Notes: a model not told the origin generated them from the letters alone. A stretch of DNA of 50,295 nucleotides from Irineochytrium annulatum (GCA_027600665.1 JADGJL010000061.1:1-50295); one strand, 5' to 3'; numbered from the stretch's first letter, positions 34,001-45,650 are shown. Numbers and translations are program-made.

Positions 34001-36604
34001 TACAGTGCGCGTAAGAAGTTCAGGGAGGAACGTGAGCGTCGTGCCGCTGTTAAGATCCAAAAGGTGGTCCGCCGGTGGCTGGCGCAAAAGAGGTACCGGA
34101 AGATTCGCCGGTCGATCATCAAAATCCAGTCGACGTACAAGATGCACAAGGCAGTGCAGCTGCTTAAGTCCCTGCGGCAGAATAGGGCCGCTGTGCGAAT
34201 CCAAAAGGTGTTCCGTGGGTCCCTTACCCGCAAATGGTACCGGAAGACTATCAAGCAGATTATTCTGCTGCAGTCTTGCGTCAGGAGACGGCGTGCTATT
34301 AAGGAGCTCAAGGTCCTTAAGACGGAGGCGAAATCCGTTGGCAAGCTTAAGGAGTTGAACTACAAGCTTGAGAACAAAGTCGTTGAGCTGTCTCAGTCCG
34401 TTAAGGCCGGTAATGAGGAGAAGAAGGCCCTGCTTGAGCAGATCTCTTCGTTGGAGAGTCAGGTTGCGAGCTGGAAGGAGAAGTTTTCGCGGGTTGACAC
34501 GAACTCGAAAGCGGCGACGACGCAATTGAAGGAGGATACTACCGAGATGAAGGCGGAATTGAAGTCGCTGCAGGACGCCAAGGAGAGCCTTCTTAAGGAG
34601 GTCGACCGGAACGCCGCGGTCATCACGAAGAAGGACTCGGAGATTGAAACCCTTACTGCAGAGCTCAACAAGCAAAAGGAGGAGGTCAAGAAGCTTCGGG
34701 AGGACATCAAGAACACTCCAAAGGGCGAAGATGCTGCAGTTTCGGCCGCTCTCCGGAAAGAGGTCGCTTCTCTGCGTGACCAAATGAGCCGGCTGATCGC
34801 CGGGAAGTGGACTCGCGACCGCGTCGCGGACTCCTTGATTGCGACCGCAAACGAGAGCGGCGGCTACTCAGTCAACGCTGAGCAGCAATCTGCCCGTCCC
34901 TCGGTCTCGACGGCGCAGCCCTTCGCTGACTCGAGCTTTCAGCAGCAACAATTCGACAAGGCGGACGCGCAGGCCCGGTCGCGCGGCCCGAGCGTGAGCG
35001 AGCCGATGAGCCCGGCTCCGGAACCCTCACGTCCTAATCGCAAGCTTACGGTGTCTCAGCGCAACTCTGTTCTCAACTCGACGCCGCTGCCTGATGAAGA
35101 TACGTCCGTCGAGAACGAGGTATTACCAAAAAATTTTGCCGGATTTTTGACACTTTTAGCGCTCCGTGCGGACGTTGGAGGATAAGGCTCTGGCCGATGA
35201 AATTATTGACGCTCTCATCACCAACTTACGTATTCCGCTGCCGAGCACCCAAACGGTGGCTACGCGGAAGGAGATTTTCTTCCCGTCCCACCTTATTGGA
35301 ATTTGCATTTCGCAGCAGATTCAATATGATTTGACGGGTCGTATGCTCACATTGATGTCCAGCGTCATCGAAGGTCGGTGAAGTCTCTCGCTATTTTTAT
35401 TAACCTTCTCGCAAGCTATTCAATCGTTAACCATGGTAAAAATTGATTATCGATTTCCAGAATTACTTTCTGTACTGACTCGCATTTAGAAATTCGAGGA
35501 CGATTACGCCTCCGCTTTTTGGCTCTCCAACTGTTTCGAGCTTCTCTGTGTGATAAAGACTCTTCAGGAGAAGCAAGGTCGCCGTCGTATGCAGTCTCGT
35601 TCGACGGACTCCGATTTGTCCGAGGCGGAACGTGCTCTGGACAAAGTTAGGAACGACCTGGACTACCTTCTCGTTGAAATCTATCACGGATGGATTAAAG
35701 AGCTGAAGAAGCGTTTGGCGAACATGATTGTCCCCGCCGTCATCGAGAACCAGTCTCTTCCTGGATACATTTGGTAGGCATATCCGTTATGACGTTCTCT
35801 AATGTATATAAAGCAAACAATCTGGCGGCATCTGGGGCAAATGGGGCAAATCTTCGGGCTCTTCGCAGTTCTCGATCGAGCAGTTGCTGAACTTCCTAAG
35901 CAAGCTGTCTAAGACGATGCGCTGCTACTACATGGAGGTGTCGATGACTCGGCAAATTCTCACGGAGTTGCTCCGCGTTATCGGTGTGTCTTCGTTTAAC
36001 CACATCTTAATGCGGAAGAACTTCTGCACGTGGAAGCGTGGAGTGCAGATTCAGTACAACGTTTCGCGTCTTGAGGAGTGGTGCACTAGCCACGGCATTG
36101 CTGAGGGTACGCCTTCCATTGCGTACATTTGATTAACAAAGTTACCAGCTACTCTGCACCTACAGCAGCTTCTTCAGGCGGCCAAGCTGTTAACGCTCAA
36201 CAAGACTTCGCCGCAGGATATCGAGACAATCTTTGATGTGTAAGTTTTAGAGTGAGATATGTGGGCAATCGCTCATCATTTTTTAGCTGCTTCCTGTTGA
36301 ACCCGACGCAAATCAAGAAGTTGTTGTCGCTCTATTACGCTGCTGACTTCGACTCTCCGGTATGTATTTTCTGTATTTGATGTTTGGGGGTGTTGAGACG
36401 CTGACATTCCTTTTGAAGCTCTCCCCGGAGTTGTTAAAGATCGTTGCCTCCCGCGCCGTTTTGAACGAAAAATCTGATGTGCTTCTCTTGGACCTCGAGC
36501 AAAGCCCAGACTTCGCGAAGCCAAATAACCGAGTTGTCGACATCGAGCGCTTTATACCCGCTTGGATCAATTTGCCGAATGTGGCAAACATCATCTCATC
36601 GTGA
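31060..36604 (+). CDS. MYO5: class V myosin heavy chain
   Basis: Actin-based cargo motor, roughly 1,550 residues in about 15 exons. The N-terminal SH3-like subdomain reads [18 protein letters not shown]. The motor contains [15 protein letters not shown], the P-loop GESGAGKT (about 31850), switch [10 protein letters not shown] (about 32085), switch II DIYGFE (about 32822), the actin-binding HYIRCIKPN (about 33512) and the SH1 region [16 protein letters not shown]. The neck has six IQ motifs between about 33865 and 34320 (for example [34 protein letters not shown]). A moderate coiled coil, a Ser/Pro/Gln linker and the DIL globular tail follow ([44 protein letters not shown], ending [11 protein letters not shown]). 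The [12 protein letters not shown] start and six IQ motifs fit class V; in fungi it carries secretory vesicles and organelles. Confidence 0.97.
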
Positions 36605-37086
36605 AGAAGCCTCTCTATACTCTTTATTTGACCGTGGAGGGCCGCCGCCCGGTCGATGATCTATCGCTTTTAGGTCTGTTCTATTGACATCGTCGTTTTC
36701 CCACTTTTCTGCTGTTTCTGCACCTAGAGGTCTTGAATCTACATCCCCTTTGAACCTTTGAGATAAAATAAAGTAAACTCATCGAACAATTAAGTTCCTC
36801 GTCTCTTATCGCCTTTCTGGGAGCACATTCAAAAATCATTTACCATAACCCATAGCAAGTTGCCAATCTACTCGTACTTCCTTTCATGCGCAAGATTTTA
36901 ATATAAACATGCAGTTTATTGCAAAATCGCTTTAATATTGATATGCTCTCATATATGCAAGATTTTGGCCCCTCTTCACCAACTTGACCACTTCCATCTT
37001 CACAGTGCACCATCTTCTAATAATCTTCAATCGTCTGCACCATCTTCATTCAATCTTTGCATCTTCACTTCATCTTCACTTTATCT
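36605..37086. other. convergent intergenic region myosin V/CCCH protein
   Basis: A 482-base spacer. Its left part is AT-rich myosin 3' flank with the AATAAA. Its right part is the 3' flank of the CCCH gene and carries the repeated ATCTTCA element listed separately. Confidence 0.55.
36767..36772 (+). terminator. polyadenylation signal of myosin V
   Basis: AATAAA in an AT-rich stretch 163 bases after the TGA stop of the myosin gene. Confidence 0.5.
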
Positions 37087-37089
37087 TCA
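36995..37089 (-). repeat. UGAAGAU repeats in the 3' flank of the CCCH-protein gene
   Basis: On the minus strand TGAAGAT occurs about seven times between 37089 and 36995, at irregular spacing, and AGAAGATG once. The first copy includes the TGA stop codon itself. On the plus strand this reads as repeated ATCTTCA. Confidence 0.75.
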
Positions 37090-38511
37090 CTCTGCATCCT
37101 CGTCGCTCATGCAGCCATCACTCTCATCGGACTCTTCGTTCTCGAACTCAGCCCAGTAAGATAGATCCCCGCTACCGAAATCGGGTCGAAGCGGCAACTC
37201 CATAGCCTCCTCATCGCCGGCATCGAAAATCGGGAGCCTCGCATCCACCGAATCCCTGGACTCACCTTCTTTCCGCGGCTGCGGCTGGCGGGGCGTGACA
37301 TGCGGAAGCCGACAACCCTTGACATTGCACACGCCCGTCGAGCAGAAATCCGGGCACTGAAAGACATGCCGGCGGTCGCACGAAATCCCCTGAGCGCAGT
37401 AACCCTCCCTCGCAAACGCAATGCAAATACCGGCGGACCGGTCGTGCTTCACGTGAACGTAGCGGCAGTTGATTTTGGTGCAGAGCCCGCGCTCGAAGTG
37501 CTGGCAGGTTGGCATCGTCTTGTCGCTAGGGGTATGGGACAAAGGGCACTGCGTGTCCATGCAGTTGCCGGCAATAAAACTTTTGCAAACCGCGCGTCGC
37601 TCCGGGTCGTGGATAAAGGGGCATCGGGTCCCTTTCTTACACAATCCTAAAAATCGTAATAGTTAGCGTTGCAATCGACTTATTATCGAAACTCTCGATA
37701 TACCCCATCGGTAGAATTGGCAGTATTTGGGCGATGCCTTAATCCGGTTGTCGGTCGAGAAACTGGCATCTGATGGTGCGTCGTCAGTTACACGCGACCT
37801 GAACCTCGGCACGCACTGCTGTTGTCCCTGGTGAGCCTGTATTTCCCACGCTTCACCATCGATCCGCCGTCGATGATTAAAGAACGGTTGATCCCGCCCT
37901 TTTTGACTTGACAACACGAATTAAACCACAAGAGAAAGGCAAAGAAAACTGACCTCTCTTCGGGTGACTATCCACAACTCAGAAAAGAAACCCGGCAGTC
38001 AAGGATGCTCCCGTTGCAATCTGCAACGTCCTCGGCGAAAAGCGTCACCCACCTGGTTTTCTTAATCCTCAGCGCCTCAATATCGCTCCCAGATCCAATC
38101 CGAACAAGCTTGTTTCCCGATCGCAGAAACTTGTCGTCCTCAACCGGCAGCGCTGGTGTTGAAGCCGCTCCTGGAGCGGCGGCCGCCGTCACCGCCAAAT
38201 TCGCAAGCACCGGGGCGGAGACGGCCCGTTTCAAAACCATGTTCTTGGAGGGCTGATACCGAGCTGGCGGCACCGCAGAGTATGTCGGGTTGCTTACCAT
38301 CCCCGCGTAAGCTCCTGAGCCGTTGTTGTAGTTGCTGGCCACCATACGCCGGTTGGGGAAGTAGGGCTGCTGCGGCTGGGCGACACTGCCAGCCGCTTTC
38401 CGGTTCACCTGCTTCTGCCGCTCGATGGCGCCTTTGGGACCTCGAGTTAGACTAACAGGCCACGGAAGGGCGGCGACAGGTACTTTTCAGCAGTGCTATC
38501 TGGTACTCCAT
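37087..38511 (-). CDS. CCCH zinc-finger protein, ZC3H3/Smicl-like
   Basis: About four exons, roughly 400 residues. The first exon gives MEYQIALLK and joins to PKGAIERQKQVNRKAAG. An Ala/Pro/Tyr-rich part follows, then a conserved-looking stretch KFLRSGNKLVRIGSGSD and KKTR. Before the fingers: ASPKYCQFYRWG. Five tandem CCCH fingers follow in 37690-37310: YCQFYRWG..CKKGTRCPFIH, VCKSFIAGNCMDTQCPLSH, TCQHFERGLCTKINCRYVH, ICIAFAREGYCAQGISCDRRH and QCPDFCSTGVCNVKGCRLPH. That spacing and the linking DPERRAVCKSF match the ZC3H3 family (five fingers), which in animals links mRNA 3'-end processing and export. The C-terminus is acidic and ends in SDGCMSDEDAE. Fungal relatives are little studied. The assignment to the family is good, to strict orthology moderate. 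Confidence 0.8.
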
Positions 38512-38709
38512 GCTGGCAACTGCGTGGCTGATGTTGGCTGCTGCCGTTTGAAGATTTTTGAAGAGTTTTACTGAGACAATCTGGCAGTAAAAATGATTGC
38601 ACACTTATATTGATTACGGTATGAATATGGCGTTCAGATGAAGAAGCTTTTTAGACTGATGGATCGTCTCGGCCTTGACGGCCCCCGCGACATGCACGCC
38701 CGGGCGTCA
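38512..38709. other. short spacer upstream of CCCH gene
   Basis: 198 bases between the start of the CCCH gene and the end of the tandem DnaJ gene. It should hold the CCCH promoter and the DnaJ 3' end. Nothing else is seen. Confidence 0.4.
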
Positions 38710-40397
38710 TTACTGTGACATAAAAGTGGTCAGCTAAAACGACGGCAAAGCGATGGAGGAGATTGTAAATACCTGTTGAGCGCACTTAACATTAGGCGCA
38801 CCCCCCTCCTCATCTTCGTTGCCACTATCCGCGTTATAATTCGCGCGCTGCTGCTGCATCGGGTCGACGGTCGCTAGCATCACCTCCTCGACATCGCCCT
38901 GAATCATCGGAACCGGGTTCCGTGGCGGGAGGACCTTCTCGAGCATCGCCATCTGATCCGCGGTCGCAAAGTTCGACGCAGGGAAGTCAACGTCAAACTT
39001 GACGTAAAGGTTTCCCTTGTCGTAAGGCCGCTTATAACTGTGAAAACGTCAGCAAAAGAGAGAAACGACTCAATAACATACGCAGGCATGCCCTCGCCAA
39101 CAATGCACTTCACATCCCCAGGCTTAATCACCTCCCCAGGCAAAATCGTAACCAGCAAAACGCGATCGTCCAGATGTTGAATGTGGAATTGTCCGCCAGC
39201 AAGTGCAGTCAGCAAGTCGATTTTCACCTCAATGTGAAGATCGTCGTTCTTCCTGTTAAACCTTGGGTGCTCCTTCTCCTCGATAACTACAAATATCTAA
39301 GCAAAAACAGCAATATGAAAACTCCTATACCGATTATGATGTCTCCGGGAACGATGCCAGGCGCTTGGTCGCCCTCGCCGTTAAAGGTAATCTTTTGACC
39401 GTTGCTCATTCCTTTGTCCACGAATACCTCGAGAATCTGCACATCCATAACGTTAATGTCCGTCCTCCGCCAAAATTCTTGTTGGAAGCAACTGACCTTG
39501 CGCTCCGTCGTGACCTTCTTCCCATTGCAACCCTTGCACCGGTCCTTAGCAGCAATGATCTCTCCCTCGCCACCACAATCCGGGCAAGCTTGCTGCACCT
39601 GCTGAATCATCGGCCCCATCTGCCTCAAGATGATCTTGATGCCGCGCCCTTGACACGTGGAGCAAGTCTTGGTCGCGCCCTCCTTCCCGCCCCTGCCATC
39701 GCACTTCGCGCAGAGCACCTGCTTCTGCAGCGCCAGCTTCGACACCTTGCCCTTGTACAGGTCCTCTAGCGAGACCTTGAGCGCGTGCGCCATGTCCTTC
39801 CCCTTTCTGGGTCCCTTCGGGCGCCCGCCACCACCGCCGAAAAAGTCCGAGCCACCGAACCCGCCGCCGAAGAGATGAGAGAAGAGGTCGTTGGGCGACA
39901 TCCCCGGGCCGCCTTCCCCGCTCAAGCCCTCCTCCCCGTAACGGTCATAGACATCGCGCTTTTGCTGATCCGAGAGGACCTCGTAGGCGTGGGAGATCTC
40001 CTTGAACTTGTCGCCGGCGTCGGGGTTCTTTGCAATGCGGAGAACAGGATTAGGAACGGATTCGGGCAACGAGAGGAGTCAAAGGCGCACGCCCAGGCAA
40101 GTTGGGAAGTTCCACCCCACCCTTCCTCTGGGGTATCCCCGCATCCAACGACGATCGTACCTTGTCCGGGTGGTACTTGAGGGCGAGTTTTCTGTACGGC
40201 GGCGCGCAATGCAATCAGAGACCCCACCGATGACGGCTACAGCATGCAATCGTCGTACCTGTAGGCCTTCTTCAGCTCCGCCTGGAATCAAAACGGGACG
40301 GTTAGATACGGCGTGGCATCGGGGATCTCCATGATGCCTACATCGCTTGCGTCCGGAGAGACCTCCAGCTGCTCGTACAGCTTCGTCTCCTTGACCA
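38710..40397 (-). CDS. YDJ1: type I (class A) DnaJ/Hsp40 co-chaperone with CaaX box, YDJ1/DNAJA-like
   Basis: Cytosolic Hsp70 co-chaperone, roughly 400 residues. J-domain over several small exons: [37 protein letters not shown] with the HPD motif, and [21 protein letters not shown]. Then a G/F region ([19 protein letters not shown]). The zinc-binding domain has four CxxCxGxG-type repeats: [26 protein letters not shown] and CKGCNGKK. Substrate-binding domains follow ([54 protein letters not shown]). The end reads NVKCAQQ, a CaaX-type farnesylation signal like that of YDJ1 and DNAJA2. The stop TAA sits after a last intron (GTATTT..GTCACAG), so the stop codon alone opens the last exon. Introns interrupt the J-domain three times. 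Confidence 0.93.
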
Positions 40398-41088
40398 TTA
40401 CGAATGTGGGAATGGAGCAAGATTCGAAAAAGAACGAGGGATGTGTTGACGGCCGAGGCTCCGCAGGTATGATTTTCGGCCTTCAGGCCATCCCGCCTGT
40501 TTTTCCGGTAGTCGGCGAGTTTCCCAGATACCGGCAGCCTACGTTCCATTACAATAATGCTTGCAGTATAGTATAACGGTTCATGACACCGTGGACCTGA
40601 CGTGACCTCAGCTCAGCTTGGTCGCGAGACTCATGCATGAGTGTTTTTTCCCTTTATAGTCCGAAAGAAACCAACAGTGCAGCATCATGTCGTTATGAGA
40701 CGAGCAGATTTGGAAGTAAGCTCTGTTTCTATTCAGACGACCTTCACGGGGGAACGAGAGAACGCGTGGGCCCGGTCCCTGCAGCACGACCAGATTGGAG
40801 CTCTGTTCGCCGCGTACCTCCCCGCGCCTCATGACGGGCCAGAACGACGTAATTCCAGTGAGCCGCACCTACGTAACCCGAAGGACGCCGGAATGCGACC
40901 TCAGACGAAAGAATCATGTTTTAAAGATGTCGCCATCGACGCAGGGAGATAATAGTCCTTCACATTTGGGGGTCGCAAAATTCTTGGGGACGTTTTTTTC
41001 ACTTGACAAACCTTCGATAAAACCAGGATGAGGTACGTGAAGCCCGTCCTCCAGTCCCATCTGCTCACCTCATCCCACATCCAGCAAC
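40398..41088. other. divergent region DnaJ / SAM synthetase with unassigned short ORFs
   Basis: A 691-base region. Short plus-strand ORFs overlap in different frames between 40637 and 41031; one reads MTGQNDVIPVSRTYVTRRTPE. No start and splice pattern joins them convincingly, and I recognise none. The region must contain the promoters of both neighbours. Confidence 0.35.
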
Positions 41089-42573
41089 ATGACCGGCGCC
41101 CCCTACGAGACCTTCCTCTTCACCTCCGAGTCCGTCGGCGAGGGCCACCCCGGTTAGTATTCGTTTACGTTCCACTAAGTCGTGGTCGGGCTTGATCGGG
41201 CTTCCCTGTGCTCGGTCGCCCACTCGGACGTGTTGCCCATCGCCGGTATATACCGTCCATGGGCTGTTGAGCGCCGGCATGTCCAGAGCGCGACAATCAT
41301 GTAGCGTTCGATCATGTCGCTGACCCTTGCCATCTTCAGACAAGATCTGCGATCAGGTCTCGGACGCCATCCTCGATGCCTGCCTGACGGAGGACCCCCT
41401 CTCCCGTGTCGCCTGCGAGACGGCCACGAAGACGGGCATGATCATGGTCCTCGGCGAGATCACCACCAAGGCGACGCTCGACTACCAGAAGATCATTCGC
41501 GAGACCGTGAAGAAGATCGGCTACGACGACTCGGCCAAGGGCTTTGACTACAAGACCTGCAACGTCCTCGTCGCGATCGAGCAGCAGTCGCCCGACATTG
41601 CTGGCGGTCTCGTCCAGAAGGGTTTCGATGTCGAGTCCATCGGTGCCGGTGACCAGGTGAGGCCCCTCGTTAAATCAAACCAGCCCTGGGCGCGTTTGTA
41701 CTGACTGCATGGTTAAAAGGGTATCATGTTTGGCTACGCCACGGACGAGACCCCCGAGCTGATGCCCCTCACCATCATGCTCGCCCACCAGCTCAACTCG
41801 AAGATGTCCGAGCTCCGCCGCTCCACCCTCCCCTGGCTCCGCGCCGACTCCAAGACCCAGGTCACGGTCGAGTACGCCCTCATCAACGGCGTCCCGGTCC
41901 CCCAGCGTGTCCACACGGTCGTCATCTCGACCCAGCACTCCGAGGACATCGACAACGAGACCCTGAAGAAGGAGCTTCTCGAGAAGGTCGTCAAGGTCGT
42001 CATCCCGGCCAAGTACCTCGACGACAAGACCATCTACCACATGCAGCCCTCGGGCCGCTTCATCATCGGCGGACCCCAGGGTGACGCCGGTGTCACCGGC
42101 CGTAAGATCATCGTCGGTGAGTAAAGTACACGCGGGGTTTTTTTCTTTCACTTACCCAAGATGCTTATCAATTCTCTTTATTCGTCTCAGACACCTACGG
42201 CGGTTGGGGTGCGCACGGTGGTGGTGCCTTCTCCGGCAAGGACTGGTCCAAGGTCGACCGTTCCGCCGCCTACGCCGGCCGCTGGGTCGCCAAGTCGCTC
42301 GTCGCGGCCGGCCTCGCCAAGCGCGTCCTCGTCCAGCTCTCGTACGCCATCGGTGTCGCTGAGCCCACGTCCCTCTTCGTCGACACGTACGGCACCGGCA
42401 CCAAGTCGAACGCGGAGATTCTCCAGATTATCAAGAACAACTTCGACCTCCGCCCCGGAGTGATCGTCAAGGAGCTCGACCTCTTCAAGCCCATCTACCG
42501 GGAGACGGCCGCCTACGGCCACTTCGGCAGGTCGCAATTCTCGTGGGAGCAGCCCAAGCCGCTGAAGTTCTAA
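41089..42573 (+). CDS. SAM2: S-adenosylmethionine synthetase
   Basis: Makes S-adenosylmethionine from ATP and methionine in the cytosol. Four exons, about 390 residues. Exon 1 gives [21 protein letters not shown] and, across a 180-base intron, [16 protein letters not shown]. Later: [19 protein letters not shown], the signature [50 protein letters not shown] with the P-loop-like [26 protein letters not shown], and the end [19 protein letters not shown]. All catalytic segments are intact. Codons are strongly GC-ending, as in GAPDH and RPL26, fitting high expression. Introns near 41154-41338, 41657-41719 and 42118-42190. Confidence 0.98.
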
Positions 42574-42802
42574 AAGTGGTTTTTTTTATTATTTGTTACA
42601 CCTCTCTCCTCTGTTTTTGTCCCCCGCTTCCGTTTTAGCGTGTGAGTATGGCGATGTGATCTAGGAGGGTACAGGAGCCGCGCGGCGACGTCCGCGAACA
42701 TTCAAAAATTCGGTGTTTGGTTTTTGAATACATATACATTGACTTTTCGCTGAATGTATGTAATTTGAACCTTTCTCTGCGCTGGGGCCGCATTCGGAGT
42801 AC

Positions 42803-43312
42803 ATGCATGGTGTTTCTGGACTATTTGGAAGCTGCTTTGAACGGGGTCACATTTCGGCTGTTGATGAAGAGGCTGAAAGAATTAACGCCGAGTACCACCT
42901 TCCATCCAGTTTCTCAAGGCGCTATGCTTTAGCTCTTCCATATCAGCTTTTGAGGTCTGTTTGGCCTTCAACCTGGAGCGTAGAAGGAAACACTTCGCCA
43001 GTTTGTGTTTCCACTGCCGTTCCACAAGCACCGCAGCCACAAAATCAAACTTGTATGTCCGCCGACTCTTTCATTCGTTTCACGAAGCGGTCATGTCATG
43101 AAGCCCTCAGAGGTGGGGGCCCGCTCATAAATGTCGCCGGCGGGTCTGCTTCAGCTGGATCAACATTCGGCCCCGCGACGTCGGCAGCGAACCGGCAAAC
43201 GAACCTGAAATCGTTCTTCGGCCTCCAGGCTCCAACTCCTCCACCGCGCCAGCACCCGATCCTCAACCTCGTCCACGGCCCGTTTGTTCATCGTGGCAAA
43301 AGTTCAGTCTGA
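42803..43312 (+). CDS. unassigned 169-residue ORF with PIP-box-like motif
   Basis: An open frame of 510 bases from ATG 42803 to TGA 43312 in the spacer between SAM synthetase and ALG6. I recognise no domain. The product starts MHGVSGLFGSCFERGH, has a middle Pro/Gln stretch (PQAPQPQNQT), and near residue 139 contains RQTNLKSFFGLQ. QTNLKSFF fits the PCNA-interacting-peptide consensus Q-x-x-hydrophobic-x-x-aromatic-aromatic exactly. It may be the last exon of a larger protein whose upstream exons I cannot place, or a small stand-alone protein. There is no antisense gene to explain the open frame. Function unknown. Confidence 0.4.
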   Translation: MHGVSGLFGSCFERGHISAVDEEAERINAEYHLPSSFSRRYALALPYQLLRSVWPSTWSVEGNTSPVCVSTAVPQAPQPQNQTCMSADSFIRFTKRSCHEALRGGGPLINVAGGSASAGSTFGPATSAANRQTNLKSFFGLQAPTPPPRQHPILNLVHGPFVHRGKSSV

Positions 43313-43566
43313 TCGCGATCAGCATACTATCAGCATACCCCACGTTTTCGGTCCGTTGGTTGTCAGACATATGGAAGAACAAAAAAAGTAGGTATCAATT
43401 GTAAACGATTTTCGGCATTTGTTCTTTCCTTTGGAATAAGAATATGCATTTGGTTTCTTATGCAATGAAAATAAGTTGCAATTCAATGTACCTGTTCAAT
43501 TATTAATATTTCATTATCGGAATGGCTTGGGGTGTCAAGCTCACATTCAAGCCACAGCTGTGAGCC

Positions 43567-45391
43567 ATGTGGTTCGAGTTGCTCTCATCGACGGATGGGA
43601 AGCACCTCGGCACGAGCGTGTCCGTCCTCTTCTCCATCTTGATCAAATGGCTCGTGTCCCTCAATGGCTACTCCGGTCCGTCTGCCTCTGCTGCTCCCCT
43701 TCGTTTTCTGACCGCGCTTCTCATCCTTCCAGGAAAGGGCATCGAACCCATGCATGGCGACTTCGAGGCGCAACGGCACTGGCTCGAGATCACGTACCAC
43801 CTGCCCCCGTCTCAGTGGTACCGCTACGATCTGCCGTACTGGGGACTGGACTACCCTCCCTTGACCGCGTATCACAGCTACGTCCTCGGAGCCATGTAAA
43901 AAACGTCACCTTTTTTGCGCGCGCTGTTGCCAACAAAAGTAGTCTAACGATGATAATGGTTTATCAAGCGCGCACGCGATCAACCCGTCATGGGTCGCGC
44001 TGGATGAGTCCCGCGGCCGCGAAGGGGAGGACTTGCAGCTGTTTATGAGGACGACGGCGCTCGTGACGGATTTGCTGGTGTTCTCGACGGGGGCCGTGGC
44101 GTTCGCGGCGGCATATTATCCAGCGAGCTGGGTGTCAAAGGTTGGACGCCTTCAAGAGTCACGGTGCTTAACGCGTCCAAATGACAGCAAACCGTCATCC
44201 TGCTTCTCTTGATCCACCCGTGCCTCGTCATGATCGACCACGGGCACTTTCAGTTGGTTTCTGGCTCTGTTATTGAGAAAGTTGAACGATAAAGATTAGA
44301 TATAACGCCGCGATGCTGGGTCTAACGTTGTGGGCCGTCACGTGCTTTCTTCGCGGTCGATATGTGCTCGGCGGCGTGTTCTTCACGTTGGCGCTGAATT
44401 TCAAGCAGATGGCGCTGTACCTCGCCCTTCCCATTTTCTTCTACCTATTGGGGCAGTGCTTCCGAAGAGGGTTAGTTTCCTGGCTCGCTGCTTCTGCCGG
44501 GACTCATGGCAAATACTGCTACAGGCCTTCCCTTTTCATTCAGCTGGGGGTGGTTGTGGCTGCAACATTCACCGTTTGCTTCTTGCCCTTCCTGGGATCG
44601 CTGGACGATGTCAAGCAGGTGTTCGTTCGGGTCTTTCCGGTGCACCGTGGGCTGTACGAGGACAAGGTGGCCAATTTTTGGTGCGCCATCAACGTCGTGG
44701 TGAAGCTGCGGAACATGTTTGATTTGGACGGGCTCGTGAAGATAAGGTAATGGATCTGCTTCATGCTTCCGTTAAAACTAACTGTTGTGCTCTAGCATTA
44801 TGATGACTCTGGCCGCCGTGTTACCGTCGGGCTTCCATGTCATGCTGAACCCATCGCCGAAGCGGCTCTTGTACGCGTTGACGAACGGTGCGCTTGGGTT
44901 TTTCCTCTTCTCTTTCCAGGTTCACGAGAAGTCCATCCTGCTGGCGACCATACCCGCCACCCTTTTGATTGTCGAGGAGCCCGCGTGCGTCCGACTTTTG
45001 ACCAATGTTGCCATGTTCAGCCTGTTCCCGCTTCTCAAGAGGGAGAAGCTCGCGATCCCGTTCGCGGCGACGTGGGGCATCTTCAACCTGATATCGCGGA
45101 GCGTCTTGAAGACGACTTCGCCTTCCGTACTTGTCAGTTTATTAAGAAAGGTTCGATGTTTTTTAAACATATCATCATAGGCCAAACGTCTCACTGTTCT
45201 CGCAGCTGATTTACGCGGGCATGGGGGCGCTGCTGGCTGCTGAGTATCTGGTTCCCGCCCCTGAACGTTATCCTGACTTGCACGTGGTTTTAAACTGCAT
45301 CTACAGTGCAGTTATATTTATGGCATTCTTTATTTACTTAAATTACAGGCAGTTTACGATGGTGGAGGGGAAGAAGCAAAAGATTACGTAG
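43567..45391 (+). CDS. ALG6: ALG6 dolichyl-P-Glc:Man9GlcNAc2-PP-dolichol alpha-1,3-glucosyltransferase
   Basis: Adds the first glucose to the lipid-linked N-glycan precursor in the ER. Multi-exon, polytopic protein of about 490 residues. After a first hydrophobic helix ([19 protein letters not shown]) comes the catalytic loop [16 protein letters not shown], then [109 protein letters not shown], and [19 protein letters not shown] with the conserved HEKSIL. These are the ALG6/ALG8 motifs; the PMYGDYEAQRHWMEIT-like loop and SRG-LFMRTT favour ALG6 over ALG8. The end [12 protein letters not shown] is lysine-rich, as in ER membrane proteins. Introns of 45-65 bases. Another glucosyltransferase of the same pathway, ALG10, lies 18 kb away. 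Confidence 0.93.
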
Positions 45392-45650
45392 ACTAATACA
45401 ATAATACAAAGATAAGAGCATCAATTCTAATATTTACGAAGTCCGTGTGTGTGGAGGAAATGTTACATTGCTCGCGGTCCAGTACAAATTCGGTCTCCGT
45501 TGCTTCTTCAAGCACTTATCTAGCATCAGACGACCTTCAACCAGCCACATGCCCCCTTTTCAAATGAATTTATTCACGATCATGCAAGATTGAATGTAGA
45601 GACCAATGCCAAATCAGAATGCGAACAAATCACCCCGCTACCGCGCCCAG

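Noticed and set aside
33947..34783. 278-codon minus-strand frame inside myosin V
   Set aside because: It is Leu/Arg-rich antisense of the IQ and coiled-coil part; no start context or homology.
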